DNA of 15,296 nt from positions 1-15,296 of the forward strand of contig JAJYAH010000073.1 of NCBI GenBank assembly GCA_021779635.1, read 5' to 3'. Shown piece after piece: positions 1-8,029 of the stretch. Source of the DNA: Pseudomonadota bacterium (GTDB lineage Bacteria; Pseudomonadota; Alphaproteobacteria; Rhizobiales; Xanthobacteraceae). Under the pieces are notes generated by a model that was not told the origin of the DNA, did no database searches, and saw nothing but the letters and a program-made list of their open reading frames with translations. Both the position numbers and the translations under genes were made by a program. The first letter of the stretch is position 1. Every line of letters starts with the position of its first letter.

Positions 1-1216
1 CCACGCCCAAGCGACCTATACCAGCCAATACGATCCGCCCTTTCGAGCGCCGTACAGCGGTCCGAACAGCCTTGCCCCCAACATGGGCCGCGAAACCACC
101 GACGTGACGGTGTTCGCCGGCCTCAAGCTGTGGGCTGGCGCAGAACTTTGGATCAACCCGGAAATCGACCAGGGGTTCGGCTTAAGTGGCACTCTGGGCG
201 CGGCAGGATTTCCGAGCGCCGAAGCCTATAAGGTCGGATCAAGCTATCCCTACACCCGTTTGCAGCGCGCGTTCGTCCGTCAGACCATCGATCTCGGCGG
301 CGATCAACAGAAGGTGGACTCAGGAATCAATCAATTCTCTGGATCGCAGACCTCTGACCGGCTGGTAATCACCGTCGGAAAATTCGGCGTGGTCGACGTG
401 TTCGACACCAACAAGTATGCGCATGATCCGCGAAGCGACTTCCTGAACTGGTCGATTGTCGACACCGGCACGTTCGATTATGCCGCTGACGCCTGGGCGT
501 ATACGGTCGGCGGCGCAGTCGAGTGGTATACGGGTCCGTGGACGTTTCGTGCCGGCGTCTTCGACATGTCGATCGCGCCAAACACCACCACTCTGGATTC
601 GCGCTTCGGACAGTTCCAGTTGGATGGCGAAATCGAGCGGCGGTATTCCATCTTCGGCCAGCCTGGCAAGATCGCGATCACTGGCTTTTTGACCCGGGCC
701 CGGATGGGGAGTTTCGAGGACGCGATCCTATTGGCCGCAATGACCGGAGGCCCCGCCGATATCGCCGCCGTCCGGATGTATCAGAGCCGCGGCGGCATCA
801 GCATGAATCTCGAACAACAGCTCATGGAGAATGTCGGCTTCTTTGCCCGCGCCGGCTGGGCCGACGGCACCAAGGAGCCCTATGAGTTCACGGACATCGA
901 TCGTACCGTTGCCGCCGGCCTTTCGATTTCCGGCAAACTTTGGGGACGCAACGATGATACGCTCGGCCTTGCTGGTGTCGTCAACGGTATCTCGGGCATT
1001 CACCAAGCCTTCCTCAATGACGGTGGTCTCGGCATTCTCGTCGGTGACGGGCAGTTGCCGCATCCCGGCAACGAACGAATCTTCGAGGCCTATTACAGCC
1101 TACCGTGGTTTGCCTCCAAGGTGACGTTCGACTATCAGCTCATCGTCAATCCAGCCTACAATCGTGACCGCGGTCCGGCTTCTGTATTCAGCGCGCGAGT
1201 GCACTGGCAATACTGA
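1..1216 (+). CDS. OprB-like carbohydrate-type porin, 5' end outside window
   Basis: This is an outer-membrane beta-barrel porin of the OprB-like carbohydrate porin type, expected to let small solutes diffuse into the periplasm. The reading frame is open from base 2, before any start codon, so the gene begins left of the window; the first in-window ATG (base 83) is internal. Visible family-type segments are HAQATYTSQYDPPFRAPYSG, LWAGAELWINPEIDQGFG, FDTNKYAHDPRSDFLNW and a C-terminal run ending NRDRGPASVFSARVHWQY. The last residues alternate hydrophobic and polar and end in an aromatic residue (Y), as in outer-membrane barrels inserted by the BAM machinery. The substrate cannot be told from sequence. 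It is followed 39 nt later by a small membrane-protein gene and has no evident functional link to the conjugation genes, so it may be flanking chromosome or element cargo. The assignment rests on recalled family likeness. Confidence 0.85.
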   Translation, partial: HAQATYTSQYDPPFRAPYSGPNSLAPNMGRETTDVTVFAGLKLWAGAELWINPEIDQGFGLSGTLGAAGFPSAEAYKVGSSYPYTRLQRAFVRQTIDLGGDQQKVDSGINQFSGSQTSDRLVITVGKFGVVDVFDTNKYAHDPRSDFLNWSIVDTGTFDYAADAWAYTVGGAVEWYTGPWTFRAGVFDMSIAPNTTTLDSRFGQFQLDGEIERRYSIFGQPGKIAITGFLTRARMGSFEDAILLAAMTGGPADIAAVRMYQSRGGISMNLEQQLMENVGFFARAGWADGTKEPYEFTDIDRTVAAGLSISGKLWGRNDDTLGLAGVVNGISGIHQAFLNDGGLGILVGDGQLPHPGNERIFEAYYSLPWFASKVTFDYQLIVNPAYNRDRGPASVFSARVHWQY

Positions 1217-1255
1217 GATCGCGCCGTGCATGGGCAACGAGGCGACATCGGTTTA

Positions 1256-1486
1256 ATGGATACTTTGACACTATTTGGGTTGTTCGCCGTCACGGCAATG
1301 CTGATCTGTTACGCATTCGAAGATCGGAGCCCGTGGTTTGTTTTGGCCTTTGCCGCGGCATGCGCGATGGGCTCTTTGTATGGTTTCTTGCAGGGCGCGT
1401 GGCCGTTCGGGTTGGTCGAAGCGATCTGGTCTATTGTGGCGCTTCGGCGTTGGCACAATCAAATTTCGCTAAACCCGGAACATTAG
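1256..1486 (+). CDS. Small hydrophobic membrane protein, 76 aa, function unknown
   Basis: A 76-residue protein that is almost entirely hydrophobic. It has three likely membrane segments, at about residues 3-18 (TLTLFGLFAVTAMLICYA), 22-44 and 47-63, and ends with a short basic/polar tail (RRWHNQISLNPEH). I chose the ATG at 1256 because the protein then starts MDTLTLFG. An in-frame GTG at 1226 would add ten mostly polar residues (MHGQRGDIGL). Neither start has a strong ribosome binding site; GAGG at 1239-1242 is 13 nt from the ATG. It lies just downstream of the porin gene on the same strand and may be cotranscribed. Similar small proteins are, as I recall, common unassigned inner-membrane proteins in Bradyrhizobium relatives. 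No function can be assigned. Confidence 0.65.
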   Translation: MDTLTLFGLFAVTAMLICYAFEDRSPWFVLAFAAACAMGSLYGFLQGAWPFGLVEAIWSIVALRRWHNQISLNPEH

Positions 1487-1604
1487 TCGGTCGATGGGAC
1501 CGTCACGGGTAGAGTCGAATCCACAGGTCTACATGCGATTGGGCATATCTCGGAGTAGGTGTGTCAAAGCCCCACTCGGCCTCTTTCTTTCTTTTCGTAC
1601 TCCA

Positions 1605-1621
1605 CGACACGAATGGTGTCG
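1605..1621. promoter_or_regulatory. Perfect 6-5-6 inverted repeat upstream of trbB (possible operator)
   Basis: CGACAC-gaatg-GTGTCG is a perfect inverted repeat with 6-bp arms and a 5-nt spacer, about 90 nt before the trbB start. It lies in the only sizeable non-coding stretch ahead of the conjugation operon, so an operator for a dimeric repressor is reasonable. No convincing -35/-10 pair was found beside it. The ACAC/GTGT half-sites resemble those of the candidate TetR site at 11906-11920, but the spacing differs (5 versus 1). Confidence 0.35.
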
Positions 1622-1666
1622 GCCGCTTGTTGCGCGAAGCTATCTTCTGCCTTTTCTAATCGACCC

Positions 1667-1697
1667 CAACTGAGGTCGCCTGAGCCAACCTCAGTTG
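1667..1697. repeat. Perfect 10-bp inverted repeat directly upstream of trbB
   Basis: CAACTGAGGT (1667-1676) and ACCTCAGTTG (1688-1697) are exact reverse complements separated by 11 nt. The repeat ends 13 nt before the preferred trbB GTG start and 4 nt before the GGGGG ribosome-binding stretch. As DNA it could be an operator. As RNA it would form a 10-bp hairpin near the ribosome site. It has only TTT after it before a G-run, so it is a poor intrinsic terminator. Confidence 0.5.
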
Positions 1698-1710
1698 TTT
1701 GGGGGCGGCA

Positions 1711-2679
1711 GTGGCAATCCATTCCATTCAATCGGAGGCGATCTCGCGCGGCGCGCGCATGCTGCGCACGGCTCTCGGCCCGGCAATAGCTCACTTTTTG
1801 GACGATCCCGCGGTCGTCGAGGTGATGCTCAACCCTGATGGCCGGTTGTGGATCGACCGGCTGTCAAGCGGCTTGGCAGAGACGGGAGAAATGTTGTCGG
1901 CTGCGGACGGTGAGCGGATTGTCCGCCTGGTCGCGCACTATGTGGGTGCCGAAGTCCACGCTGGCGCCCCACGCGTCTCGGCCGAGTTGCCAGAGACGGG
2001 AGAGCGCTTCGAGGGGCTATTGCCTCCGGTGGTTGCGGCACCGGCATTTGCTATCCGGAAACCAGCGGTCGCCGTGTTCACATTGGACGACTACGTCGCC
2101 GCCGGAATCATGAGTTCGGGCGAGGCCGGTGCTTTGAAAGGAGCGGTCGAAGCGCGCAAAAACATTCTTGTGGCCGGCGGCACCTCGAGCGGCAAGACGA
2201 CGCTGACCAATGCGCTGTTGGCCGAAGTCGCCAAGACCTCTGACCGGGTCGTTCTCATCGAAGACACGCGAGAACTTCAGTGCAAGGCGCCAAACCTCGT
2301 TGCGTTGCGCACGAAGGATCGCGTGATCTCGTTATCGGACTTGGTCCGTTCATCACTGCGTCTGCGGCCTGATCGCATTCCTATCGGAGAAGTCCGAGGA
2401 GCAGAGGCTCTCGATTTGCTGAAGGCATGGGGCACGGGTCATCCGGGCGGCATCGGCACGATCCACGCGGGCACCGCGCTTGGAGCATTGCGCCGGCTCG
2501 AGCAACTCATCCAGGAAGCTGTTGTCACGGTCCCGCGCGCGCTGATTGCCGAAACCATCAACGTTATTGCCGTCCTTTCCGGCCGCGGGGCCGACCGTCG
2601 CCTGGGCGAGCTCGCCAGCGTCGCTGGGCTTGGGCCTTCCGGTGACTACAGCCTCACAGCAATAGGGGATAAATCATGA
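1711..2679 (+). CDS. trbB: Conjugal transfer ATPase TrbB (VirB11-like)
   Basis: Cytoplasmic hexameric traffic ATPase of the VirB11/TrbB family, which powers pilus assembly and substrate transfer in P-type type IV secretion. The N-terminal domain carries [13 protein letters not shown]. The RecA-like domain has Walker A GGTSSGKT at residues 156-163, an acidic VVLIEDTRE box with its glutamate at residue 184, and the family signature [20 protein letters not shown] with GEVRG at 226-230, followed by [12 protein letters not shown]. At 322 residues it has the usual length. I prefer GTG 1711 (giving [20 protein letters not shown]) because a GGGGGCGG ribosome-binding stretch (1701-1708) lies just before it. 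A TTG at 1699 would add four residues and overlap that stretch. The stop overlaps the trbC start in ATGA. It is the first gene of the trb operon. Confidence 0.95.
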   Translation: MAIHSIQSEAISRGARMLRTALGPAIAHFLDDPAVVEVMLNPDGRLWIDRLSSGLAETGEMLSAADGERIVRLVAHYVGAEVHAGAPRVSAELPETGERFEGLLPPVVAAPAFAIRKPAVAVFTLDDYVAAGIMSSGEAGALKGAVEARKNILVAGGTSSGKTTLTNALLAEVAKTSDRVVLIEDTRELQCKAPNLVALRTKDRVISLSDLVRSSLRLRPDRIPIGEVRGAEALDLLKAWGTGHPGGIGTIHAGTALGALRRLEQLIQEAVVTVPRALIAETINVIAVLSGRGADRRLGELASVAGLGPSGDYSLTAIGDKS

Positions 2680-3002
2680 ATAGGACTCTGCCTCGCGGGC
2701 GATGCTTCGCCGCTGCCTCGATATTCGCAACTTTCTGCCTGACGGCCGGCGCGGCGCACGCCGCTGGCTCCAACATGCCGTGGGAGCAACCGCTCAACCA
2801 GATCCTGCAATCGGTTGAAGGGCCGGTCGCCAAGATCATCGCGGTCATCATCATCATCGTCACCGGGCTGTCGCTTGCGTTTGGCGACACATCGGGCGGA
2901 TTCCGCAGACTGATCCAGATCGTGTTCGGCCTGTCGATCGCGTTCGCAGCATCGAGCTTCTTCCTGTCGTTCTTCTCGTTTGGCGGCGGCGTGGTGATCT
3001 GA
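2676..3002 (+). CDS. trbC: Conjugal transfer pilin TrbC (VirB2-like)
   Basis: Precursor of the conjugative pilus subunit. The 108-residue protein has a basic N-terminus and a signal peptide to about residue 29 (ending GAAHA). A short mature N-terminal part (GSNMPWEQPLNQILQSVEGP) is followed by two hydrophobic helices: about residues 51-68 (VAKIIAVIIIIVTGLSLAF) and 79-103. This layout and length are usual for TrbC/VirB2 pilins. In RP4 the pilin is trimmed and cyclised; the RP4 processing peptidase TraF is not in this window. The ATG overlaps the trbB stop (ATGA), with AGGGGA at 2664-2669 as ribosome binding site. The stop overlaps trbD in TGATG. Confidence 0.92.
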   Translation: MNRTLPRGRCFAAASIFATFCLTAGAAHAAGSNMPWEQPLNQILQSVEGPVAKIIAVIIIIVTGLSLAFGDTSGGFRRLIQIVFGLSIAFAASSFFLSFFSFGGGVVI

Positions 3003-3265
3003 TGGGTACCGAGATCCCGGGCTTCGAAACTCCAGTCCATCGTGCGCTGACCGAGCCGATCCTGATGGGCGGTGCGCCCCGCTCGATCGCGATTCTCAAC
3101 GGCACGCTCGCTGCAGCGCTTGGCATCGGCCTTCGCCTCTGGGTCGCGGGTCTCCTCCTCTGGTTTGTTGGCCACATGCTCGCGGTCTGGGCCGCCAAGC
3201 GCGATCCTGACTTCGTCGAGGTCGTCCGCCGGCACCTCCGCATCCCCGGTCATCTCAACACGTGA
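3002..3265 (+). CDS. trbD: Conjugal transfer protein TrbD (VirB3-like)
   Basis: Small inner-membrane component of the mating-pair formation complex, 87 residues. The N-terminus PGFETPVHRALTEPILMGG is the typical TrbD/VirB3 opening. It is followed by a long hydrophobic stretch, about residues 30-64 (IAILNGTLAAALGIGLRLWV then LLLWFVGHMLAVWAA), that likely forms one or two membrane helices. The polar tail DPDFVEVVRRHLRIPGHL is also typical. VirB3-type proteins act beside the VirB4-type ATPase, here TrbE encoded next. The ATG shares one base with the trbC stop (TGATG), consistent with translational coupling. Confidence 0.92.
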   Translation: MGTEIPGFETPVHRALTEPILMGGAPRSIAILNGTLAAALGIGLRLWVAGLLLWFVGHMLAVWAAKRDPDFVEVVRRHLRIPGHLNT

Positions 3266-3273
3266 GTGCTCTC

Positions 3274-5715
3274 ATGATGAACCTCGCCGAATACCGCCGT
3301 TCCAACACCCGTCTTGCTGATTTTCTGCCTTGGGCTGCTCTCGTTGATGAAGGGATCATTCTGAATAAGGACGGATCGTTCCAGCGCACGGCGAAGTTTC
3401 GGGGACCGGACCTCGATAGCGCCGTGCCGGCCGAACTCGTTGCTGTTGCTGGCCGTCTCAACAATGCGTTGCGTCGTCTCGAATCCGGTTGGGCCATTTT
3501 TGTCGAGGCTCAACGCCATTCTGCGGGCGGCTATCCCCCGAACACCTTTCCCGATGTGGCTTCGGCCCTGGTCGATGCAGAGCGAAGGGCGCAGTTCGAG
3601 GAGGCCGGCGTCCATTACGAGTCGAGCTATTTCCTGACATTTCTTTATCTCCCGCCGGCCGAGGGTACGGCGAAAGCAGAGCGCCTGCTCTACGAGGGGA
3701 GCAACCGCACCGTCGATTCTGATGGGCGCGAGATCTTGCGCGGCTTCGTCGACCGGACCAATCGCGTACTCCAGCTCGTCGAAGGGTTCATGCCCGAGTG
3801 TGCCTGGCTCGATGATGAGGAGACGCTGACTTACCTTCACTCGACGGTCTCGACAAAGCGTCACCGGGTCAGGGTGCCCGAAATCCCAATGTATCTCGAC
3901 GCACTGCTCGCCGATCAGCCGCTGACCGGCGGGCTCGAGCCTATTCTCGGCTCAGCACATCTGCGAGTCCTGACGGTGGTGGGATTTCCGACGGTGACGA
4001 CGCCCGGAATTCTCGATGACCTGAACCGCCTGCCGTTCGCCTACCGCTGGTCGACCCGCGCGATCATGCTCGACAAGACGGATGCGACGAAACTCCTGAC
4101 CAGGATCAGGCGGCAATGGTTCGCCAAAAGGAAGTCGGTGGCCGCGATTCTGAAGGAAGTCATGACCAATGAGGCGTCTGCGCTTCTCGACACCGATGCC
4201 CACAACAAGGCTATGGATGCCGACGCGGCGCTCCAGGAGTTGGGCTCTGACCAGATCGGGGAAGCTTTCGTCACGGCGATCATCTCAGTCTGGGATGGCG
4301 ATCCCGCCACCGCCGACGAGAAGCTCCGGCTCGTCGAGAAGGTCATCCAGGGCAGGGATTTCACCTGCATGGTCGAGACGGTCAATGCGGTCGAGGCCTG
4401 GCTTGGCAGCATCCCCGGTCATGTCTACGCCAACGTCCGGCAACCGCCGATTTCGACCTTGAACCTGGCGCATATGATCCCGCTGTCCGCGGTATGGGCC
4501 GGCGAGATGAGGGATCTTCATTTCAAGGCTCCCCCTTTATTCTTGGCCAGGACGGAGGGATCCACCCCGTTTCGCTTTTCGCTCCATGTCGGCGACGTCG
4601 GCCATACGCTGGTGGTCGGACCGACCGGGGCCGGCAAGTCGGTGCTATTGGCATTGATGGCGCTGCAGTTTCGCCGCTATCCCGAATCGCAAATCTTCGC
4701 TTTCGATTTTGGTGGATCCATCCGTGCGGCCGCGATCGCCATGGGCGGCGACTGGCATGATCTCGGCGGAGCTGTTGCCGGAGAGACTTCTGAGTTCGTT
4801 TCCCTTCAACCGCTTGCCGGAATCGACGATGTCGCCGAGCGCGGCTGGGCGGCTGACTGGATCAGCGCGATCCTGAGCCGTGAACGGATCGAGGTCACCC
4901 CGGAAGCCAAGGAGCACATCTGGTCGGCACTGAGTTCGCTGGCCTCCGCTCCTATCGAGGAGCGCACTCTTACCGGTCTTTCCGTTCTACTTCAGTCCAA
5001 TGTCCTGAAACGAGCCTTGCAACCTTATTGCATCGGAGGGCCCTATGATCGGTTGCTCGATGCCGAAGGCGAACGATTGGGAGAGTCATCGGTTCAGGTC
5101 TTCGAAACCGATGGCTTGATTGGCACCGCCGTCGCGCCTTCGGTTCTTGCGTACCTGTTTCACCGGATCGAGGCCCGCTTCGATGGCCGGCCGACCCTGC
5201 TCATCATCGACGAGGGTTGGCTGGCGCTCGATGATGCAGATTTCGCCGGACGACTACGCGAGTGGCTCAAGACGCTACGCAAGAAGAACGCGTCTGTCAT
5301 TTTCGCCACCCAATCGCTGGCGGATATCGATGGTTCGGCGATCGCGCCGGCGATCATCGAAAGCTGCCCAACGCGGGTCATGTTGCCAAACGACCGCGCC
5401 ATCGAGCCACAGATCATGGCGATCTACCGGCGCTTTGGGCTGAACGACCGCCAGATCGAGATTCTGGCTCGGGCCATCCCGAAGCGCGACTACTACTGCC
5501 AGTCGCGCCGCGGCAATCGCCTCTTCGAACTTGGCCTCGGCGAGCTCGCGCTGGCCTTCACCGCTGCATCCTCGAAGGCGGACCAGGCGATGATCGAGCA
5601 GGTCTTTGCCGAACACGGCCGCGACGGCTTCGTGTCTGGTTGGCTGAAGGCCCGCGACATCCCTTGGGCGACCGATCTCATCCCCCATCTTGCTGAATTG
5701 GAGGCATCCAAATGA
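3274..5715 (+). CDS. trbE: Conjugal transfer ATPase TrbE (VirB4-like)
   Basis: Large VirB4-family ATPase that energises pilus biogenesis and DNA transfer at the inner membrane, 813 residues from this start. An N-terminal CagE/TrbE/VirB-type region opens MMNLAEYRRSNTRLADFLPW. The C-terminal P-loop domain has Walker A GPTGAGKS at residues 449-456 and Walker B LLIIDE at 642-647, followed by the expected WLALDD and the conserved FATQSLADI. The length is normal for the family and no breaks are seen. I prefer ATG 3274 because it gives the family-typical N-terminus. A GTG at 3262 overlaps the trbD stop (GTGA) and would add MSAL but lacks a ribosome binding site. The stop overlaps trbJ in ATGA. Confidence 0.95.
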   Translation: MMNLAEYRRSNTRLADFLPWAALVDEGIILNKDGSFQRTAKFRGPDLDSAVPAELVAVAGRLNNALRRLESGWAIFVEAQRHSAGGYPPNTFPDVASALVDAERRAQFEEAGVHYESSYFLTFLYLPPAEGTAKAERLLYEGSNRTVDSDGREILRGFVDRTNRVLQLVEGFMPECAWLDDEETLTYLHSTVSTKRHRVRVPEIPMYLDALLADQPLTGGLEPILGSAHLRVLTVVGFPTVTTPGILDDLNRLPFAYRWSTRAIMLDKTDATKLLTRIRRQWFAKRKSVAAILKEVMTNEASALLDTDAHNKAMDADAALQELGSDQIGEAFVTAIISVWDGDPATADEKLRLVEKVIQGRDFTCMVETVNAVEAWLGSIPGHVYANVRQPPISTLNLAHMIPLSAVWAGEMRDLHFKAPPLFLARTEGSTPFRFSLHVGDVGHTLVVGPTGAGKSVLLALMALQFRRYPESQIFAFDFGGSIRAAAIAMGGDWHDLGGAVAGETSEFVSLQPLAGIDDVAERGWAADWISAILSRERIEVTPEAKEHIWSALSSLASAPIEERTLTGLSVLLQSNVLKRALQPYCIGGPYDRLLDAEGERLGESSVQVFETDGLIGTAVAPSVLAYLFHRIEARFDGRPTLLIIDEGWLALDDADFAGRLREWLKTLRKKNASVIFATQSLADIDGSAIAPAIIESCPTRVMLPNDRAIEPQIMAIYRRFGLNDRQIEILARAIPKRDYYCQSRRGNRLFELGLGELALAFTAASSKADQAMIEQVFAEHGRDGFVSGWLKARDIPWATDLIPHLAELEASK

Positions 5716-6446
5716 GCCGCCTCCGCCGCCTAGCCTCCGCCACCATGATTGCGATCACCGTGGTCGCCGCCTTTGAGCCCGCATCGGCACAGTTGGTCGT
5801 CTTTGATCCAAACAACTATGCGCAGAACGTGCTGACCGCCGCTCGAACTTTGCAGCAGATCAACAACCAGATCGTATCTCTGCAAAATCAGGCGCAGATG
5901 CTGATCAATCAGGCGAAGAATCTGGCGACCCTGCCATTCTCGTCATTGTTGCAACTGGAGCAGTCGATCCTGCGAACCCAGCAGCTTCTTAGCCAAGCTC
6001 AGCGCATCGCCTACGACATTGGTCAGATCGATCGTGCGTTTTCGACAACATACGCGACTGCATCATCAAGTCTGTCGAACCAGGCGCTGATCACGAACGC
6101 GCAAAGCCGTTGGCAGAATGCGATGGCTGGGCTGCAGGACGCCATGCGGACCCAGGCAACCGTCGTCGGCAACCTGAATACCAACCGTACGCAGATGTCT
6201 GCGCTTGTCACTTCGAGCCAAGGGGCGACCGGTGCGTTGCAGGCGACCCAGGCCGGTAATCAGCTCCTGGCGCTGGCGGCTCAGCAACTCGCCGATCTCA
6301 CTGCGGTCGTCGCAGCACACGGGCGCGCACAAAATCTTGAGTCCGCACAGCATGCGGCCGCGCAGGACCAGGGCAGGGAGCAGTTGCGGCGCTTCCTGTC
6401 TCAAGGCGCCGCCTATCAACCCACAACTGTGCAGATGTTTCACTGA
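5712..6446 (+). CDS. trbJ: Conjugal transfer protein TrbJ (VirB5-like)
   Basis: Periplasmic/pilus-associated protein of the P-type mating apparatus, 244 residues. A signal peptide is clear: MSRLRR, then a hydrophobic core, then PASA before Q27. The mature part opens QLVVFDPNNYAQNVLTAART, typical of TrbJ. It continues as a Gln/Asn/Leu-rich helical, coiled-coil-like region (about residues 45-110, with LQQINNQIVSLQNQAQMLIN). A second helical stretch covers about 180-232 and is rich in Ala and Gln. The VirB5 role (pilus tip or adhesin) is family knowledge. The start has an excellent GGAGG at 5700-5704 and overlaps the trbE stop (ATGA). The stop overlaps trbK (TGATG). Confidence 0.93.
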   Translation: MSRLRRLASATMIAITVVAAFEPASAQLVVFDPNNYAQNVLTAARTLQQINNQIVSLQNQAQMLINQAKNLATLPFSSLLQLEQSILRTQQLLSQAQRIAYDIGQIDRAFSTTYATASSSLSNQALITNAQSRWQNAMAGLQDAMRTQATVVGNLNTNRTQMSALVTSSQGATGALQATQAGNQLLALAAQQLADLTAVVAAHGRAQNLESAQHAAAQDQGREQLRRFLSQGAAYQPTTVQMFH

Positions 6447-6820
6447 TGAACACGAAAACCCTCGAACGCCTCCCGACTTTGGCAGCCGTGCTGCTTGTTG
6501 TTCTCGTGGTTGCCGCCTGTGCAATCCAGCTGCGTGATGACGAGGGGCAAACAAAAACGTCCACGTCCGCCGAGCGGACATCCAATCCTTTGGCGACAAA
6601 GCTCGCGGAGTGCCGTTCCGTAACCTCTGAGCAGAAAGATGCCCTGTCCGAGTGCCGCAAGGCTTGGGCCGAAAGGCACCGCCAGTTTCTCGGACCAAAA
6701 GCTCCAGCACCGTCCGATACTGGAGCTGCCAAAGCGGGCTCATCGTTGTTTGTTGCGCCCAAGGACGAGAGCCGCCTGCCATCTGGTTACCCTTCGATCC
6801 AGCAAACCGGGAAGGAGTGA
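6446..6820 (+). CDS. trbK: Putative entry-exclusion lipoprotein TrbK (TrbK-alt type)
   Basis: A 124-residue exported protein lying between trbJ and trbL, the usual place of trbK. TrbK of RP4 is an inner-membrane lipoprotein that blocks entry of a second copy of the same element. Here residues 10-24 form a hydrophobic signal (LPTLAAVLLVVLVVAA) ending at C25, a lipobox-like VAAC. The mature part has two cysteines in matching ECR contexts, C56 and C70 (LAECRSVTSEQKDALSECRK). As I recall this is the hallmark of the short 'TrbK-alt' family of ICEs. A Pro/Ser/Ala-rich tail follows. Entry exclusion here is inference from position and motif, since these proteins diverge quickly. The ATG overlaps the trbJ stop, and trbL starts 3 nt after the stop. 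Confidence 0.85.
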   Translation: MNTKTLERLPTLAAVLLVVLVVAACAIQLRDDEGQTKTSTSAERTSNPLATKLAECRSVTSEQKDALSECRKAWAERHRQFLGPKAPAPSDTGAAKAGSSLFVAPKDESRLPSGYPSIQQTGKE

Positions 6821-6823
6821 CCG

Positions 6824-8029
6824 ATGGCCGGCACTGGAATCATTGATCAGTTCCTGGAGACGTTCAGCCGGTACATCGATTCCGGGTTTGGGCTCCTCGG
6901 CGGCGACATCGGATATCTTGCTACGACCCTTGCGGCAATTGACGTCACGCTCGCTGGCCTGTTCTGGGCATGGGGGGCGGACGAGGACATTCTGGCCCGC
7001 CTGGTTAGGAAAACGCTCTTTGTCGGAGTCTTCGCGTTCCTGATCGGCAACTGGAACAGTTTGGCGCGCATCATCTTCGAGAGCTTTGCGGGCCTCGGGC
7101 TGAAAGCCTCGGGCACCGGCCTGTCATCGGCCGATTTCCTGAGGCCAGGAAAGATCGCCCAGGTAGGACTCGATGCTGGACGGCCCATTCTCGATTCGAT
7201 CTCCGGTCTGATGGGCTATGTCAGCTTCTTTGAAAACTTCATCCAGATCTCGGTGCTGTTGTTCGCCTGGGTTGTGGTGCTACTGGCCTTCTTTATTCTG
7301 GCCATTCAGCTCTTCATCACCCTGATCGAGTTCAAGCTGACGACGCTGGCTGGCTTCGTGCTGATACCGTTCGGCCTGTTCGGCAAGACGGCCTTTGCCG
7401 CCGAGCGCGTGCTGGGCAACGTAATCTCTTCTGGCGTCAAGGTTCTGGTGCTGGCCGTCATCGTCGGCATCGGCTCGACTTTATTTGCGCAGTTCACCGC
7501 AGGCTTCGGCGGCAATCAGCCGAGCATCGATAACGCCATGGCGCTGGTGCTCGGGGCCCTTGCCCTTCTCGGTCTCGGCATCTTTGGACCAGGAATTGCC
7601 AACGGCATCGTGTCGGGCGGACCGCAACTCGGTGCGGGAGCTGCTGTCGGCACCGGCCTGGCCGCCGGCGGCGCCGTCGTTGCGGGCGCCGGCCTCGCAG
7701 CCGGTGGTGTGGGACTAGCTGGTGGCGCGCTTCTGGCGGGCGCCCGTGGCGCAGCCACGGTGGCAAGCGGAACAGCAAGTGCCTACCGGGCCGGCGGCTT
7801 GAGTGGTGTGGCCAGCGCAGGCGGCTCGGCCATCGTCAGCCCGCTACGCCGTCTGGCTGCCAGCTTCGCAAGCGGCCCGTCAACGACTGACGCAGCGCCG
7901 GCCTGGGCGCGCCGCATGAAACGCGCGAAGACCGTGAACCAAGGTGTCTCCGCTGCTACTCAAGCCGTTCGTAGCGGCGACAGCGCTGCCGGTGGAACCT
8001 CGGTCGATCTGTCCGAGGGAGGCCACTGA
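6824..8029 (+). CDS. trbL: Conjugal transfer protein TrbL (VirB6-like)
   Basis: Polytopic inner-membrane protein that forms part of the transfer channel, 401 residues. Hydrophobic segments lie at about residues 29-49, 65-76, 143-168, 174-186, 202-224 and 238-262. They are followed by a strikingly Gly/Ala-rich, low-complexity stretch at 262-337 (runs such as AGAAVGTGLAAGGAVVAGAG) and a polar, basic C-terminal tail. The N-terminus (GIIDQFLETFSRYIDSGFGL) is typical of TrbL in ICE-borne trb clusters. A strong GAAGGAG (6811-6817) sits 6 nt before the ATG. The stop overlaps trbF in TGATG. Confidence 0.94.
   Translation: MAGTGIIDQFLETFSRYIDSGFGLLGGDIGYLATTLAAIDVTLAGLFWAWGADEDILARLVRKTLFVGVFAFLIGNWNSLARIIFESFAGLGLKASGTGLSSADFLRPGKIAQVGLDAGRPILDSISGLMGYVSFFENFIQISVLLFAWVVVLLAFFILAIQLFITLIEFKLTTLAGFVLIPFGLFGKTAFAAERVLGNVISSGVKVLVLAVIVGIGSTLFAQFTAGFGGNQPSIDNAMALVLGALALLGLGIFGPGIANGIVSGGPQLGAGAAVGTGLAAGGAVVAGAGLAAGGVGLAGGALLAGARGAATVASGTASAYRAGGLSGVASAGGSAIVSPLRRLAASFASGPSTTDAAPAWARRMKRAKTVNQGVSAATQAVRSGDSAAGGTSVDLSEGGH

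Noticed and set aside
1564..1794. Minus-strand ORF whose tail (SWGRLEKAEDSFAQQAADTI and on to an EKKER-rich end) looks protein-like in the gap before trbB
   Set aside because: It overlaps the start of trbB and both inverted repeats, has no evident ribosome binding site, and matches no family I recognise. It might be a decayed gene end, but the support is too thin to annotate.
3250..3864. Minus-strand ORF of 204 codons inside trbE
   Set aside because: It lies wholly opposite a well-supported VirB4-family ATPase gene and is an antisense shadow.
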